Shown in pieces: positions 23,370-32,117 of a DNA stretch of 49,179 nucleotides. Position 1 is the stretch's first letter, and the number at the start of each line of letters is the position of its first letter. The notes under the pieces were generated by a model. The model worked only from the letters and a program-made list of their open reading frames with translations, searched no databases and was not told where the DNA came from. The DNA comes from Lachnospiraceae bacterium UBA7093 (GTDB lineage: Bacteria; Bacillota; Clostridia; Lachnospirales; Lachnospiraceae): NCBI GenBank assembly GCA_002492465.1, contig DKYT01000043.1, positions 9,131 through 58,309 of the forward strand, in the 5' to 3' direction. The position numbers and the translations under genes were made by a program.

Positions 23370-25693
23370 GAGCAATCAGAAAAAAGAGGTTATTTGTACT
23401 GCTGTTGGCAGTTCTGATAGCAGCTTGCTTTGCCGGATGCAGCAAAAAGGAAAAGGATCCGGTGGAAAAGGTTATGGCGTCCAGGGAGTATGTATACAAA
23501 GCGGAAGAACTGATCAGGGGAGAAGAAGATCGGAACATTAGCCAGTTGTACCGCGTAGGAGAGGATTTGTATGTGAGCGGTTATTCCTGGGAAGATGACG
23601 GCAGTGATTCTGCAATTGTTTTTTATAAGCTGGGAGTTCAGGGAGAGATTGAAGAAGAACATCGGATTCCTACAGGGGAATATATGAATATAAGCGGACT
23701 TTATATGGATGAAAATGCCGATATTTATTGTATTAAAAATGATTATCATCCAATAGAACCCGTAAGTAATGGAGAAGAAGGGGAGGAATATGAGGCAGAA
23801 GAGGTTGAGTACCTTGACGAATATTATCTTTCCAAAATGAGTCTTTCAGGAGAAGAAATTTTTTCCGTGAAATTAAATGATCTGCCGGAGCTGCAAAAGA
23901 TAAGCGAGGAGAACGGTTACTTTTATGTACGGGATTTGATCTATGACCGGGAGAAGGGGCTGTTTGTAAATTCTTACAATAACCTGTTTATGTTTGACTT
24001 TGAAGGGAATTTTGTGAAGGCAATTCCCGGAAAAGGCGAAGAAAATCTGCTGGATAACGCCAACTTTTATCCTCTTGAGGACGGCAGATGCGCAGCGGTT
24101 TTATATGGCGATACCAGTATGTATTTGGCAACTGTCGACCTGGAAACGGCAAGTATCCAGGAAAAGTACGATCTGCCAGGGAGAAGCTATGAATACTCTT
24201 TTCACCCAGGTTATGGATATGATTTTTATATGTCCAATGATTATGGGGTGTTTGGCTATAATCTGGGGGATAAGGATAAAACCCAGTTGATGAGCTTTAT
24301 TGATTCCGATCTTGACATCAACCGAATTTATCAGATGGAGGGAATTGACGAGAAGAGTTTTATAGGGATGTATGACGATCCGGAAACCGGATATCCCATC
24401 CTGGCAAAATTTACCAAGGTTCCGCCTGAGGAGGTTAAGGAAAGACAGTCGATTACCCTTGCTATGCCCAGCACCGACTGGAATGTACGGCGCGCCGTTA
24501 TAAAATTTAATAAGGAAAACGAGCAATATAAGGTTTCAATTTTAGACTATAATTCCCTCTATGGAACAGACGAGGACTATAGAGCCGGGGCAAACAAACT
24601 GAATATGGATATCGTATCGGGAAAAGTACCGGATATTGTTCTACTGGACGATATGATGCCGGCGGACAGCTACATTAACAAGGGACTGTTTGAAGATTTA
24701 AAGCCCTTTATTGAAAGAGACGAGGATTATAAGCTGGAAGACTTTATGCCCAATGTAGTGGAAGCCTTATCCACTAACGGAAAGCTGTTTGTACTGGTAC
24801 CCTCCTATGCCATCCAAACGGCTGTGGCAAAAACTGCCGACGTGGGGGAGGAACGGGGCTGGACCGTGAAGGAGGCGCAGGAGCTTCTGGCATCAAGACC
24901 TGAGGGAACGCAGCTGTTTGAAGGCTTTACCAGAGACACGGCATTGGAATATTGTATGACTATGTCGGGAAATCAGTTTATTGACTGGGAAAAAGGGAAA
25001 TGCAGCTTTGATTCGGATGCTTTTGTGGAAATGCTGACGTTTATAAATTCCTTCCCGGAGACGATAGATGAGTCTGTTTATACCGAGGAGTACTGGAGCC
25101 AGTATGAGTCTATGTGGCGGGATGGAAAGGTAATTGCAAGCACCACTTGGTTTGGAGATTTTGGAAACTATAACCGTATGGAAAAGGGAACCTTTGGAGA
25201 AAAAATTACCATGATCGGTTTTCCCTCATCCAATGAAGACGGTTCCATAATCAGACCGGATATGCAAATTGCAATGTCCGCCAAGTCATCCTGCAAGGAA
25301 GGGGCATGGGAGTTCCTGCGAATCTTCCTTTCAGAGGAATATCAAAGGGAAAATATTTATAATTTCCCCATAAGCATTAAGCGCTTAAATGAACTTGCCA
25401 AGGAGGCAATGGAGAAGCCCTATTATCTGGATGAAAACGGCGAGAAGGAAGAGTATGACGATATTATGTATATAAACGGTCAGGAGATCATCATTCCGCC
25501 TATGACCCAGGAAGAGGTGGACGCATTTATGGAACAGCTCTACAGTTTTACCCATATTTATAAAATGGATGAAACCCTGATAAATATCATTTCAGAAGAA
25601 GCGGCTCCTTACTTTGCAGGGCAGAAGAGCGCAAAGGATGTGGCGGCAGTGATCCAGAGCCGGGTACAGATCTATGTAAATGAAAATATGTAA
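23354..25693 (+). CDS. Second large sugar-type ABC solute-binding lipoprotein (SBP2)
   Basis: Lipoprotein of 779 aa with signal MAGFLGAIRKKRLFVLLLAV and lipobox FAGC. It shares the design of SBP1: an N-terminal region of short beta repeats (about 35-360) and a C-terminal binding-protein half (VRRAVIKFNKENEQYKVSIL, VPDIVLLDDMMP, LFEDLKPFIERDED, KLFVLVPSYAI). Its ending YFAGQKSAKDVAAVIQSRVQ is close to that of SBP1, so the two are diverged paralogues. It overlaps the MacB-like gene by 16 nt. Its stop is only 7 nt from the stop of the oppositely oriented tmcAL gene, and no terminator lies between. Confidence 0.85.
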   Translation: MAGFLGAIRKKRLFVLLLAVLIAACFAGCSKKEKDPVEKVMASREYVYKAEELIRGEEDRNISQLYRVGEDLYVSGYSWEDDGSDSAIVFYKLGVQGEIEEEHRIPTGEYMNISGLYMDENADIYCIKNDYHPIEPVSNGEEGEEYEAEEVEYLDEYYLSKMSLSGEEIFSVKLNDLPELQKISEENGYFYVRDLIYDREKGLFVNSYNNLFMFDFEGNFVKAIPGKGEENLLDNANFYPLEDGRCAAVLYGDTSMYLATVDLETASIQEKYDLPGRSYEYSFHPGYGYDFYMSNDYGVFGYNLGDKDKTQLMSFIDSDLDINRIYQMEGIDEKSFIGMYDDPETGYPILAKFTKVPPEEVKERQSITLAMPSTDWNVRRAVIKFNKENEQYKVSILDYNSLYGTDEDYRAGANKLNMDIVSGKVPDIVLLDDMMPADSYINKGLFEDLKPFIERDEDYKLEDFMPNVVEALSTNGKLFVLVPSYAIQTAVAKTADVGEERGWTVKEAQELLASRPEGTQLFEGFTRDTALEYCMTMSGNQFIDWEKGKCSFDSDAFVEMLTFINSFPETIDESVYTEEYWSQYESMWRDGKVIASTTWFGDFGNYNRMEKGTFGEKITMIGFPSSNEDGSIIRPDMQIAMSAKSSCKEGAWEFLRIFLSEEYQRENIYNFPISIKRLNELAKEAMEKPYYLDENGEKEEYDDIMYINGQEIIIPPMTQEEVDAFMEQLYSFTHIYKMDETLINIISEEAAPYFAGQKSAKDVAAVIQSRVQIYVNENM

Positions 25694-25700
25694 AAAGTAG

Positions 25701-26957
25701 TCATGAGAGAATAATGGGCGACTGACGAAGCTCATTTAAAGGCGGTTTTCCGGTATGGCGGGAAGCCGCCGCTTCATAAATCGAAGCGCAAAGGACGTCC
25801 TGCTCCAGCATAGCGAAGGCTTCATCACTTAAAACACAGCGGGCGTCAGCAGGCTTGGAAAGCAGCGGAATACGGCTGCTTTTTTTGATTGCCTTTAACA
25901 GGGGAGAGGCATTCTTTTGAAAGCCCAGGAGCCTTGCATAGGGGGTAAAAAGCTGCCTGTGGGAGAAAGGGGGAGCAAAAAATTCCGGCGTTTTGATTTC
26001 CAGCAAAATATGCATGAAAATACGGCTTAAACGGGTGTAGGTGATCTCCCTGGATTTCAGTAGACGGCAGAAATCCGTAAAGCCCGTAAAAGCGTCAAGA
26101 TGTTTGATGATTTTATCCGATAAATCCGGCGTACAGTCCAAATATTGGGAAAAGCCTCTGCTGCGCTCCATAAGAAGTTTATAGTGCAGCAGGGAAGAAA
26201 AAGCGTCCTCCGTGAGAGGAGAAGCGAGAAGTCCGTTTTCCTCCAGCAGAGCATATACCCGGGCAGGAACATAGGATCTGATTTCGTCAGGGGAAGTTTT
26301 CAGGGCATCCCTGATGGCGGAAGCGGAAGCACATGCATGAGCATAAGCACAGGACTGATCCTGGGCAGGACAGGGGCTGTGATATCCGTCGTCCTCCCGC
26401 TTTAAAGTAAAGGGGCGAATGTTGCTTTGAAGAGCGACCAGAGCTTTACAATATTCCAGTCCTAAAATATTATTGGGAGTTGAAAACAGGGAAGGAAAAT
26501 CGGGAAAAAGGGCGGATACCGCGGCTGCCCTGGCGGCAGGGTATGGAAGTCCTTGCCGTAATCCTTCTTTGATCCGTGTTTCTATAGCGTCCCCCTGTTC
26601 GTTCAGAAGAAAGGCGCATGTCTCAAAAGGAGAAAGAACTCCGGCTTCGCTGCCAAAGGACAGGGTATCCACCACCTGAAGCTGGTCCAGGAGGGTTACG
26701 GCGCCCTCTGCGAAAAATTCTGCGCTGGAGAGCGCGTAAATAGAGGGCAGCTCAAGCACCACGTCAGCGCCTCCCAAAAGCGCCATTTTGGCACGCAGAT
26801 ATTTATTGCACAGTGCCGGCGCCCCCCGCTGGACAAAATCGCCGCTCATAAGCACGAGAATAAAATCGGCGTGGGTCTGTTTTCTGGTTTCCTCTATCTG
26901 GTATTGATGTCCGTTGTGAAAAGGATTGTATTCGGCAATAATGGCAGTGGTTTTCAT
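25701..26957 (-). CDS. tmcAL: tRNA(Met) cytidine acetate ligase (YlbM family)
   Basis: Enzyme of 418 aa that activates acetate with ATP and acetylates C34 of elongator tRNA-Met. The N-terminal nucleotidyltransferase motifs are clear: AIIAEYNPFHNGHQYQIE (HxGH-type signature), LVLMSGDFVQRGAPALCNKY and VVLELPSIYALSSAEFFAEG. Length fits the family. It is the only clear minus-strand gene of the window. It is divergent from pta and convergent with SBP2. That it uses acetate and lies beside pta-ackA is notable, though this neighbourhood is common in Lachnospiraceae as I recall. Confidence 0.93.
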   Translation of the reverse strand: MKTTAIIAEYNPFHNGHQYQIEETRKQTHADFILVLMSGDFVQRGAPALCNKYLRAKMALLGGADVVLELPSIYALSSAEFFAEGAVTLLDQLQVVDTLSFGSEAGVLSPFETCAFLLNEQGDAIETRIKEGLRQGLPYPAARAAAVSALFPDFPSLFSTPNNILGLEYCKALVALQSNIRPFTLKREDDGYHSPCPAQDQSCAYAHACASASAIRDALKTSPDEIRSYVPARVYALLEENGLLASPLTEDAFSSLLHYKLLMERSRGFSQYLDCTPDLSDKIIKHLDAFTGFTDFCRLLKSREITYTRLSRIFMHILLEIKTPEFFAPPFSHRQLFTPYARLLGFQKNASPLLKAIKKSSRIPLLSKPADARCVLSDEAFAMLEQDVLCASIYEAAASRHTGKPPLNELRQSPIILS

Positions 26958-26994
26958 AAAAGCTCCCCGTATAAGATGATTGTTGATTAAAATG

Positions 26995-27023
26995 TAACAT
27001 AAAACAGGACGGCAGGCAAATTT
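26995..27023 (-). promoter_or_regulatory. Candidate promoter of tmcAL
   Basis: On the minus strand TTGCCT is followed after 17 bp by TACATT, about 40 nt before the tmcAL start. Both boxes are moderate matches. The pta-tmcAL gap also holds a short symmetric element CACAA-TT-TTGTG at 27038-27049. Confidence 0.45.
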
Positions 27024-27060
27024 TGTACTTAAAATTGCACAATTTTGTGTAAGGTTGTGC

Positions 27061-27089
27061 TTGCCGTAAAAAGCCGTTTGACCTATAAT
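27061..27089 (+). promoter_or_regulatory. Promoter of pta-ackA
   Basis: TTGCCG (27061-27066) and a perfect -10 TATAAT (27084-27089) are 17 bp apart. The transcript would start near 27096, leaving a leader of about 50 nt before the pta ATG. Confidence 0.65.
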
Positions 27090-27147
27090 TTTTATAGATA
27101 TGCACGCAAACGAAGGATGCTATAGGGGTATGAAAGGAGAGGAAAGC

Positions 27148-28149
27148 ATGTCATATATCGATGTGATAAAGGACAAGGCAAGGATGGATAAAAAGACCAT
27201 TGTTCTGCCGGAGACGACGGATAAGAGAACTTTGATTGCAGCCTCACACATTATACAGGAAGGGATTGCAGACATTATCATGATCGGGAACGAAGAGAAG
27301 ATCATGGACGGAGCCACCTGGCTGGAAATTGAACTTGACGGGGTGAAGATTATAAATCCTGAGCTGTGCGACAAGCTGGATGATTATGTGAATCTGTTAT
27401 ATGAGACAAGAAAGAATAAGGGAATGACGCCGGAAAAAGCAAGGGATATTCTTTTAAGCGATTATCTTACCTTTGGCGTGATTATGGTAAAGGCAAACGA
27501 CGCGGACGGTATGGTGGCAGGCGCCTGTCATGCCACTGCCGACACCCTGCGTCCTGCGTTACAGATTCTGAAAACGGCGCCCGGCGTCAAGCTGGTTTCC
27601 GGCTTTTTCCTGATGTGCGTGCCGGACTGTGAATTTGGAGAAGGGGGAACCTTTTTATTTGCAGACTGCGGTCTGAACCAGGATCCTACGGCGGAAGAGC
27701 TTGCCGCTATTGCAGATACTTCTGCCAAAAGCTTTAAGAGTCTGGTGGGGGCAAAGCCCATTATTGCCATGCTGTCCCATTCTACCAAGGGAAGCGCCAA
27801 GCACGCGCTGGTAGACAAAATGGTGGAGGCAACCAGAATTGCCCATGAACAGTATCCTCATTTGCTGCTGGACGGAGAGCTTCAGACGGACGCCGCTTTG
27901 GTGCCCCAGGTGGCGAAATCCAAAGCGCCGGGAAGTGAAGTTGCAGGGAAGGCAAATGTGCTTATTTTCCCTAATCTGGATTGCGGAAATATTGGCTATA
28001 AGCTGGTTCAGAGACTGGCAAAGGCGGAGGCATATGGTCCTATGCTCCAGGGTATTGCCAAGCCGGTGAACGACCTTTCAAGAGGCTGCTCCTGGCAGGA
28101 TATTGTGGGTGTAGTGGCGCTTACGGCTGTACAGGCACAGCTTGCCTGA
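27148..28149 (+). CDS. pta: Phosphate acetyltransferase
   Basis: Converts acetyl-CoA and phosphate to acetyl phosphate; 333 aa, the short single-domain Pta. Starts MSYIDVIKDKARMDKKTIVL with AAAGGAG upstream; an in-frame ATG at 27100 is rejected because it lacks a ribosome site and adds unconserved residues. Typical motifs: VLPETTDKRTL, YLTFGVIMVKANDADGMVAG, MLSHSTKGSAKH, DGELQTDAALVP and NVLIFPNLDCGNIGYKL. It sits 30 nt before ackA as one unit giving ATP by fermentation to acetate. Confidence 0.96.
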   Translation: MSYIDVIKDKARMDKKTIVLPETTDKRTLIAASHIIQEGIADIIMIGNEEKIMDGATWLEIELDGVKIINPELCDKLDDYVNLLYETRKNKGMTPEKARDILLSDYLTFGVIMVKANDADGMVAGACHATADTLRPALQILKTAPGVKLVSGFFLMCVPDCEFGEGGTFLFADCGLNQDPTAEELAAIADTSAKSFKSLVGAKPIIAMLSHSTKGSAKHALVDKMVEATRIAHEQYPHLLLDGELQTDAALVPQVAKSKAPGSEVAGKANVLIFPNLDCGNIGYKLVQRLAKAEAYGPMLQGIAKPVNDLSRGCSWQDIVGVVALTAVQAQLA

Positions 28150-28179
28150 CTTTGAATAAAGAAAGGAATGAATATAAAA

Positions 28180-29382
28180 ATGAAAGATATGAATGTGTTG
28201 GTAATCAACTGCGGCAGCTCTTCCCTGAAATTTCAGTTGATCAATTCCAAATCGGAGGAAGTGATCGCCAAAGGACTCTGCGAAAGAATCGGCATTGAAG
28301 GGGGGAAAATGATCTATACCCCTGCAGGAGGAGAAAAGCAGGAAAAAGAGATTCCCATGAAGGATCATACAGAGGCGGTGAGGCTGGTGCTGGAGGCGCT
28401 CACAGATCCGGATACAGGCGTTGTGAAGAGCCTGGAAGAGATCGGGGCAGTGGGGCACCGAATTGTGCATGGAGGAGAAAAATTTGCCTCATCCACCCTT
28501 ATTACGGATGAGGTGATGGAGGCGATTGAAGGGTGCAATGATCTTGCGCCCCTGCATAATCCTGCAAATCTCATTGGCATCAGGGCATGTAGAGAATTGA
28601 TGCCCCAAACGCCTATGACAGCGGTTTTTGATACGGCATTTCATCAGACCATGCCGGAGGAAGCGTATCTTTACGGCATTCCTTATCGTTACTATGAGGA
28701 TTATAAGGTCAGAAGATATGGCTTTCACGGAACCAGCCATTCCTATGTGTCCCATCGGGCGGCGGAGTTGATGCAAAAGGATTATGAGGATTTAAAAATC
28801 ATTGTATGCCACCTGGGCAACGGGGCAAGCGTTTCGGCAGTGAAGAACGGGCGTTGTGTAGACACTTCCATGGGGCTTACTCCCCTGGAGGGACTGATTA
28901 TGGGAACCCGTTCCGGGGATCTGGATCCTGCGATTGTGGAATTCCTTTGTAATAAGGAAAACAAGTCCGTAGGGGAAATCTTAACGGTACTGAATAAGGA
29001 ATCCGGTGTGCTGGGACTTTCTGGCGGTTTTTCTTCCGATTTCAGGGATTTGGAAAAGGCGTACCGCGCCGGTGATGAAGCGGCGATCAGAACCATGAAG
29101 GGGTTTGCTTACCGGGTGGCAAAGTATATAGGCGCTTATACGGCGGCGATGAACGGGGTGGATGTGATCTGTTTTACCGCAGGTATCGGTGAGAACAACC
29201 CTCTGATCAGAACCATGATTTCATCCTATTTGGGCTATTTGGGCGTGACGCTTTCGGAGGAGGCAAATGCCGGAAGGGGAGAGGATGCGCTGATTTCTAC
29301 GCCGGAGAGCAAAACAAAGGTGTATGTGATTCCTACCAATGAGGAGCTTGCGATTGCCAGGGAGACGGTGGCATTGGTTTGA
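28180..29382 (+). CDS. ackA: Acetate kinase
   Basis: Makes acetate and ATP from acetyl phosphate; 400 aa, normal length. Motifs: VLVINCGSSSLKFQL, the second signature YGFHGTSHSYVSHRAAE, CHLGNGASVSAVKNG with GLTPLEGLIMGTRSGDLDP, and VICFTAGIGENN. Start choice: ATG 28180 has AAAGGA 12 nt upstream; ATG 28168 is too close to it and ATG 28189 rather far. It completes the pta-ackA unit. Acetate also comes from NagA and is used by TmcAL. Confidence 0.96.
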   Translation: MKDMNVLVINCGSSSLKFQLINSKSEEVIAKGLCERIGIEGGKMIYTPAGGEKQEKEIPMKDHTEAVRLVLEALTDPDTGVVKSLEEIGAVGHRIVHGGEKFASSTLITDEVMEAIEGCNDLAPLHNPANLIGIRACRELMPQTPMTAVFDTAFHQTMPEEAYLYGIPYRYYEDYKVRRYGFHGTSHSYVSHRAAELMQKDYEDLKIIVCHLGNGASVSAVKNGRCVDTSMGLTPLEGLIMGTRSGDLDPAIVEFLCNKENKSVGEILTVLNKESGVLGLSGGFSSDFRDLEKAYRAGDEAAIRTMKGFAYRVAKYIGAYTAAMNGVDVICFTAGIGENNPLIRTMISSYLGYLGVTLSEEANAGRGEDALISTPESKTKVYVIPTNEELAIARETVALV

Positions 29383-29436
29383 TAGTTGTGGGGGAAAAAG
29401 CGGGACGGGGGATTGTAAGCTGTCTCGCTTCTTCGC

Positions 29437-29465
29437 TTGCGGGAAATAAATTTAGAAAATAGAAT
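29437..29465 (+). promoter_or_regulatory. Possible promoter of the two exported-protein genes
   Basis: TTGCGG (29437-29442) and TAGAAT (29460-29465), 17 bp apart, lie 20 nt before the lipoprotein start. The -35 is weak. A stem AAGCGGGAC/GTCTCGCTT (29398-29430) lies just upstream but has no T run, so it is at best a poor terminator for ackA. Confidence 0.35.
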
Positions 29466-29485
29466 GTAATTAGGGGATATGTAAA

Positions 29486-30601
29486 ATGAAAAAGTATTGT
29501 TTGATGCTTTTGACTGTGATGGCGTTGGGGTTGATCGGATGCGGGGACAGGGCATCGGAGGAAGCGGATTTTGGTGTTGCTTCTGTACCTATAGAGGATG
29601 AAAGCCAGGAGCAGGCGGAGGCAGACGCGGGTGCCCCGGGGGAAGAGGAGGCGCAGCAGGAGGGACAAGATCTGGAAAAAACGGAGGCTGCCGCTCCCTC
29701 TTATTACGGACACTGGAAAGTAGTGGATTTTATTGCTCCCGGTATTACGGCGCTTTCTACGAAGGAAATGGAGGGATATATCGCTTTACCTCTTACCTAT
29801 GGAGCGGATGCTTTTGAATTGGAAGGTAAAGTGGTGGAAAATCCGGTATATGAGGAGACGGTGGTTTCGAAAGGTGAGTTTGCGGAAAGCTTTCAAAATC
29901 AGGTTACCTTTGAATCTCTTGCTATTGCCGGGGATTCAGTTATAAGTGTCTCTGTGGTCAATGCTGCTGCGTTTGGAAGTTCCTTTTATGTTGCCGATGA
30001 AAATACCCTTTACATTCCCATGGACGGCGTGTTTTTTAAGGCGGTCCGCCAATCTGAGGAGGAAATGAAACCCTTTGAGCTGACGGAAAAAGGAAAAAAC
30101 TTTTTAACGGATATGTGCAGAACCTTACCGGATTTTGAAGGGTATGCCACTATGGACGAGGAATTCTGGTGGAATTTCCTGTTTTACGCTTATACCGGCG
30201 CTTCGCCGGATGAGGCGGAGCTGGTTCAGATTCCCCGGGAAGATCTGGGATTTGAGGAAACGGTGGTAAAGGTAAGCCTGGAAGAGGTAGAAGCATATGC
30301 AAAGCTCGTTTTGGGAACTGACCTGCCGGATTTTAAGCCTGCTTTTGAAGATATGCCGGAAGGGCAGACAGCATGCTTTTACCGGGATGGATATTATTAT
30401 ATAGGGGTTTCTGATTTTCCCAATATCCAATTTACCTTTTCTGATGTTACGGTTTATGAAGAAAGATTTGATACCTTTGCCTGGGCTACATACAGCATGC
30501 GTATGGAAGATGAGGAGAATGCGGGAACGGTAACCTTTCATCTTTATCCGGCGGATAACGAAAACGGGTTTACCATTGCTTCCAAAACGACAGAATGGTA
30601 A
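29486..30601 (+). CDS. Uncharacterised lipoprotein
   Basis: I do not recognise the family with certainty. Protein of 371 aa with signal MKKYCLMLLTVMALG and lipobox LIGC, followed by a low-complexity acidic stretch (about 25-65: ESQEQAEADAG, EEEAQQEG). The next region starts YYGHWKVVDFIAPGI and has short beta segments, somewhat like the lipocalin-like domains of other clostridial lipoproteins. The second half (about 185-371) has no motif I know. Ribosome site TAGGGG. It lies between ackA and yceD, where related genomes usually have no such gene as far as I recall, and is followed by another exported protein gene. Confidence 0.7.
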   Translation: MKKYCLMLLTVMALGLIGCGDRASEEADFGVASVPIEDESQEQAEADAGAPGEEEAQQEGQDLEKTEAAAPSYYGHWKVVDFIAPGITALSTKEMEGYIALPLTYGADAFELEGKVVENPVYEETVVSKGEFAESFQNQVTFESLAIAGDSVISVSVVNAAAFGSSFYVADENTLYIPMDGVFFKAVRQSEEEMKPFELTEKGKNFLTDMCRTLPDFEGYATMDEEFWWNFLFYAYTGASPDEAELVQIPREDLGFEETVVKVSLEEVEAYAKLVLGTDLPDFKPAFEDMPEGQTACFYRDGYYYIGVSDFPNIQFTFSDVTVYEERFDTFAWATYSMRMEDEENAGTVTFHLYPADNENGFTIASKTTEW

Positions 30602-30671
30602 TGTAATTTAGCCCTGCGCCGGGGACACTGAGCCGCAGAGTTTGTATGTAGATGAAAGGAAAGGCTTACAG

Positions 30672-32000
30672 ATGCGAAAAATTTTTTGTTTTATGATTTC
30701 TATCTGTCTGACGGCGCTGTTATTGCCGGATTATTTTGTCCTTCGGGGTACTGACCTTTCCATTCCCCTGGTGGAATGCACCTGTGAATACAAAAGCGAC
30801 TGGATGGAAGTCTATGCAAAGGATATTTACCGCAACATACAGACAAGCTATGGGCTTCCCTATTTTCAGAAGGTTCTTTATTTGAGAACACCTTTCGATT
30901 CCAGGCAGTTTTTTCTGATGGAAAACTCCTATTTCATAGATTCGGAGAAAGGGTCTGTCTATGTGGTGGGAAATGACGAAGCGACAGGCAGCTTCGTCAG
31001 TATTTATTGTTATCAGCCCGGGGAACATGCAAAAGGAGAAATTTTAGTGGACGGCGTTAAGGTTCTGTCTGCTTCTCTGGTAGAAGAGTGGATCGGGGAT
31101 GCGCACTGCCTGACCACCGGCTCCTTTGACTGCACCGGTGGATTTACAAGCCTGTTCCTACAGGTTCATGAATTCACCAGTAAGCGGGGGAACGTTATTT
31201 TAAAGGGAGAAGCCTCCGGTATTTTAAAAGAGTCGGGACAAACCTATTATATTGACTGGGAGTTAAACGATACCACCGGAGAAACAAAGGTAACACCCTG
31301 CCATTTAAAAATCTACGATCGTAAAAAGGACAGTGAAATATTTACCGCATGTGAAAATGCCTATGATCTGGTGGAACAGGGAGATTGGTCCGTGGTGGCT
31401 CCCTTTGAGGGAATGAAACATGTCATAGAACGAAAGACCTTGCTGTGGCGGCGGGCGGATGTAAATGGCGACGGTTTACCGGAACTGTGCAGCCTGTATA
31501 ACGCATATTCCGAAGAAAAAAATATCATCCCCATTGATTATATTTTTACCTATGCAGATGGGCAGGTGACCCTTGTATATGATGATTTGAATGATATGAC
31601 GGAGTATTTATTCCTTGGCAGCAATGGAAATCTTGTTTACGATTGCAGTAATTTTGGTCAGGTCGCTGAAGGATTATATTCCCAGTATCAATTTGATGAA
31701 AAGTGGAATCTTAAGTGCCTTTCCCATCTTGAAATCCATGGTTTTTTTGAGGATAACGTATATGATGAGGAGGAAATATCTTATTTAAAAAAAGCCTTTC
31801 CCAGTACCTATGGCGTAAGGGGAAGCGGTTTCTATTGTTTTAGAAGCCGCCCCAAATCAGCACAGGAGCTGAAGCAAAATAAAGATCAAACCTATTGGGT
31901 AAACGAAGAAATTTCAAAAGAAGAATTCCTGAAGGCATACCGCCAAATGACCGGCTTTGATTTCTTTGAAGAAAACGAATTTCTTTTTCCACCCTTTTAG
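30672..32000 (+). CDS. Uncharacterised secreted or membrane-anchored protein
   Basis: Family not recognised. Protein of 442 aa starting MRKIFCFMISICLTALLLPD, a signal peptide or N-terminal anchor without a lipobox. Near residue 270 is DVNGDGLPELCSLY, a loop like the calcium-binding DxNxDG of FG-GAP or dockerin proteins. The rest is mixed beta/alpha with many aromatics. ATG 30672 has GAAAGGAAAGG upstream; an earlier in-frame ATG at 30642 is less suitable. It follows the lipoprotein gene by 70 nt and may be co-transcribed. Both proteins are outside the cytoplasmic membrane. Confidence 0.65.
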   Translation: MRKIFCFMISICLTALLLPDYFVLRGTDLSIPLVECTCEYKSDWMEVYAKDIYRNIQTSYGLPYFQKVLYLRTPFDSRQFFLMENSYFIDSEKGSVYVVGNDEATGSFVSIYCYQPGEHAKGEILVDGVKVLSASLVEEWIGDAHCLTTGSFDCTGGFTSLFLQVHEFTSKRGNVILKGEASGILKESGQTYYIDWELNDTTGETKVTPCHLKIYDRKKDSEIFTACENAYDLVEQGDWSVVAPFEGMKHVIERKTLLWRRADVNGDGLPELCSLYNAYSEEKNIIPIDYIFTYADGQVTLVYDDLNDMTEYLFLGSNGNLVYDCSNFGQVAEGLYSQYQFDEKWNLKCLSHLEIHGFFEDNVYDEEEISYLKKAFPSTYGVRGSGFYCFRSRPKSAQELKQNKDQTYWVNEEISKEEFLKAYRQMTGFDFFEENEFLFPPF

Positions 32001-32024
32001 GGAGAGAAAATTGGCTTATAGGTA

Positions 32025-32053
32025 TTGACAAATGCGTCTGTCCCCATTATACT
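32025..32053 (+). promoter_or_regulatory. Strong promoter of yceD-rpmF
   Basis: A perfect -35 TTGACA (32025-32030) and a -10 TATACT (32048-32053) are spaced 17 bp apart. They lie 64 nt before the yceD start. Confidence 0.8.
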
Positions 32054-32117
32054 TGTTTAAGTGTGTGATTGGGATTCGTATTCGTCTGATGATGCACAGA
32101 TTCATAGGGAGCTTGAT

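Noticed and set aside
27038..27049. CACAATTTTGTG between tmcAL and pta as a Rex-type operator
   Set aside because: The arms are only 5 bp and the sequence does not match the TTGTTAA...TTAACAA pattern; too short to call.
29398..29430. Terminator after ackA
   Set aside because: There is a 9-bp stem but no following T run, so it is mentioned only as a weak structure.
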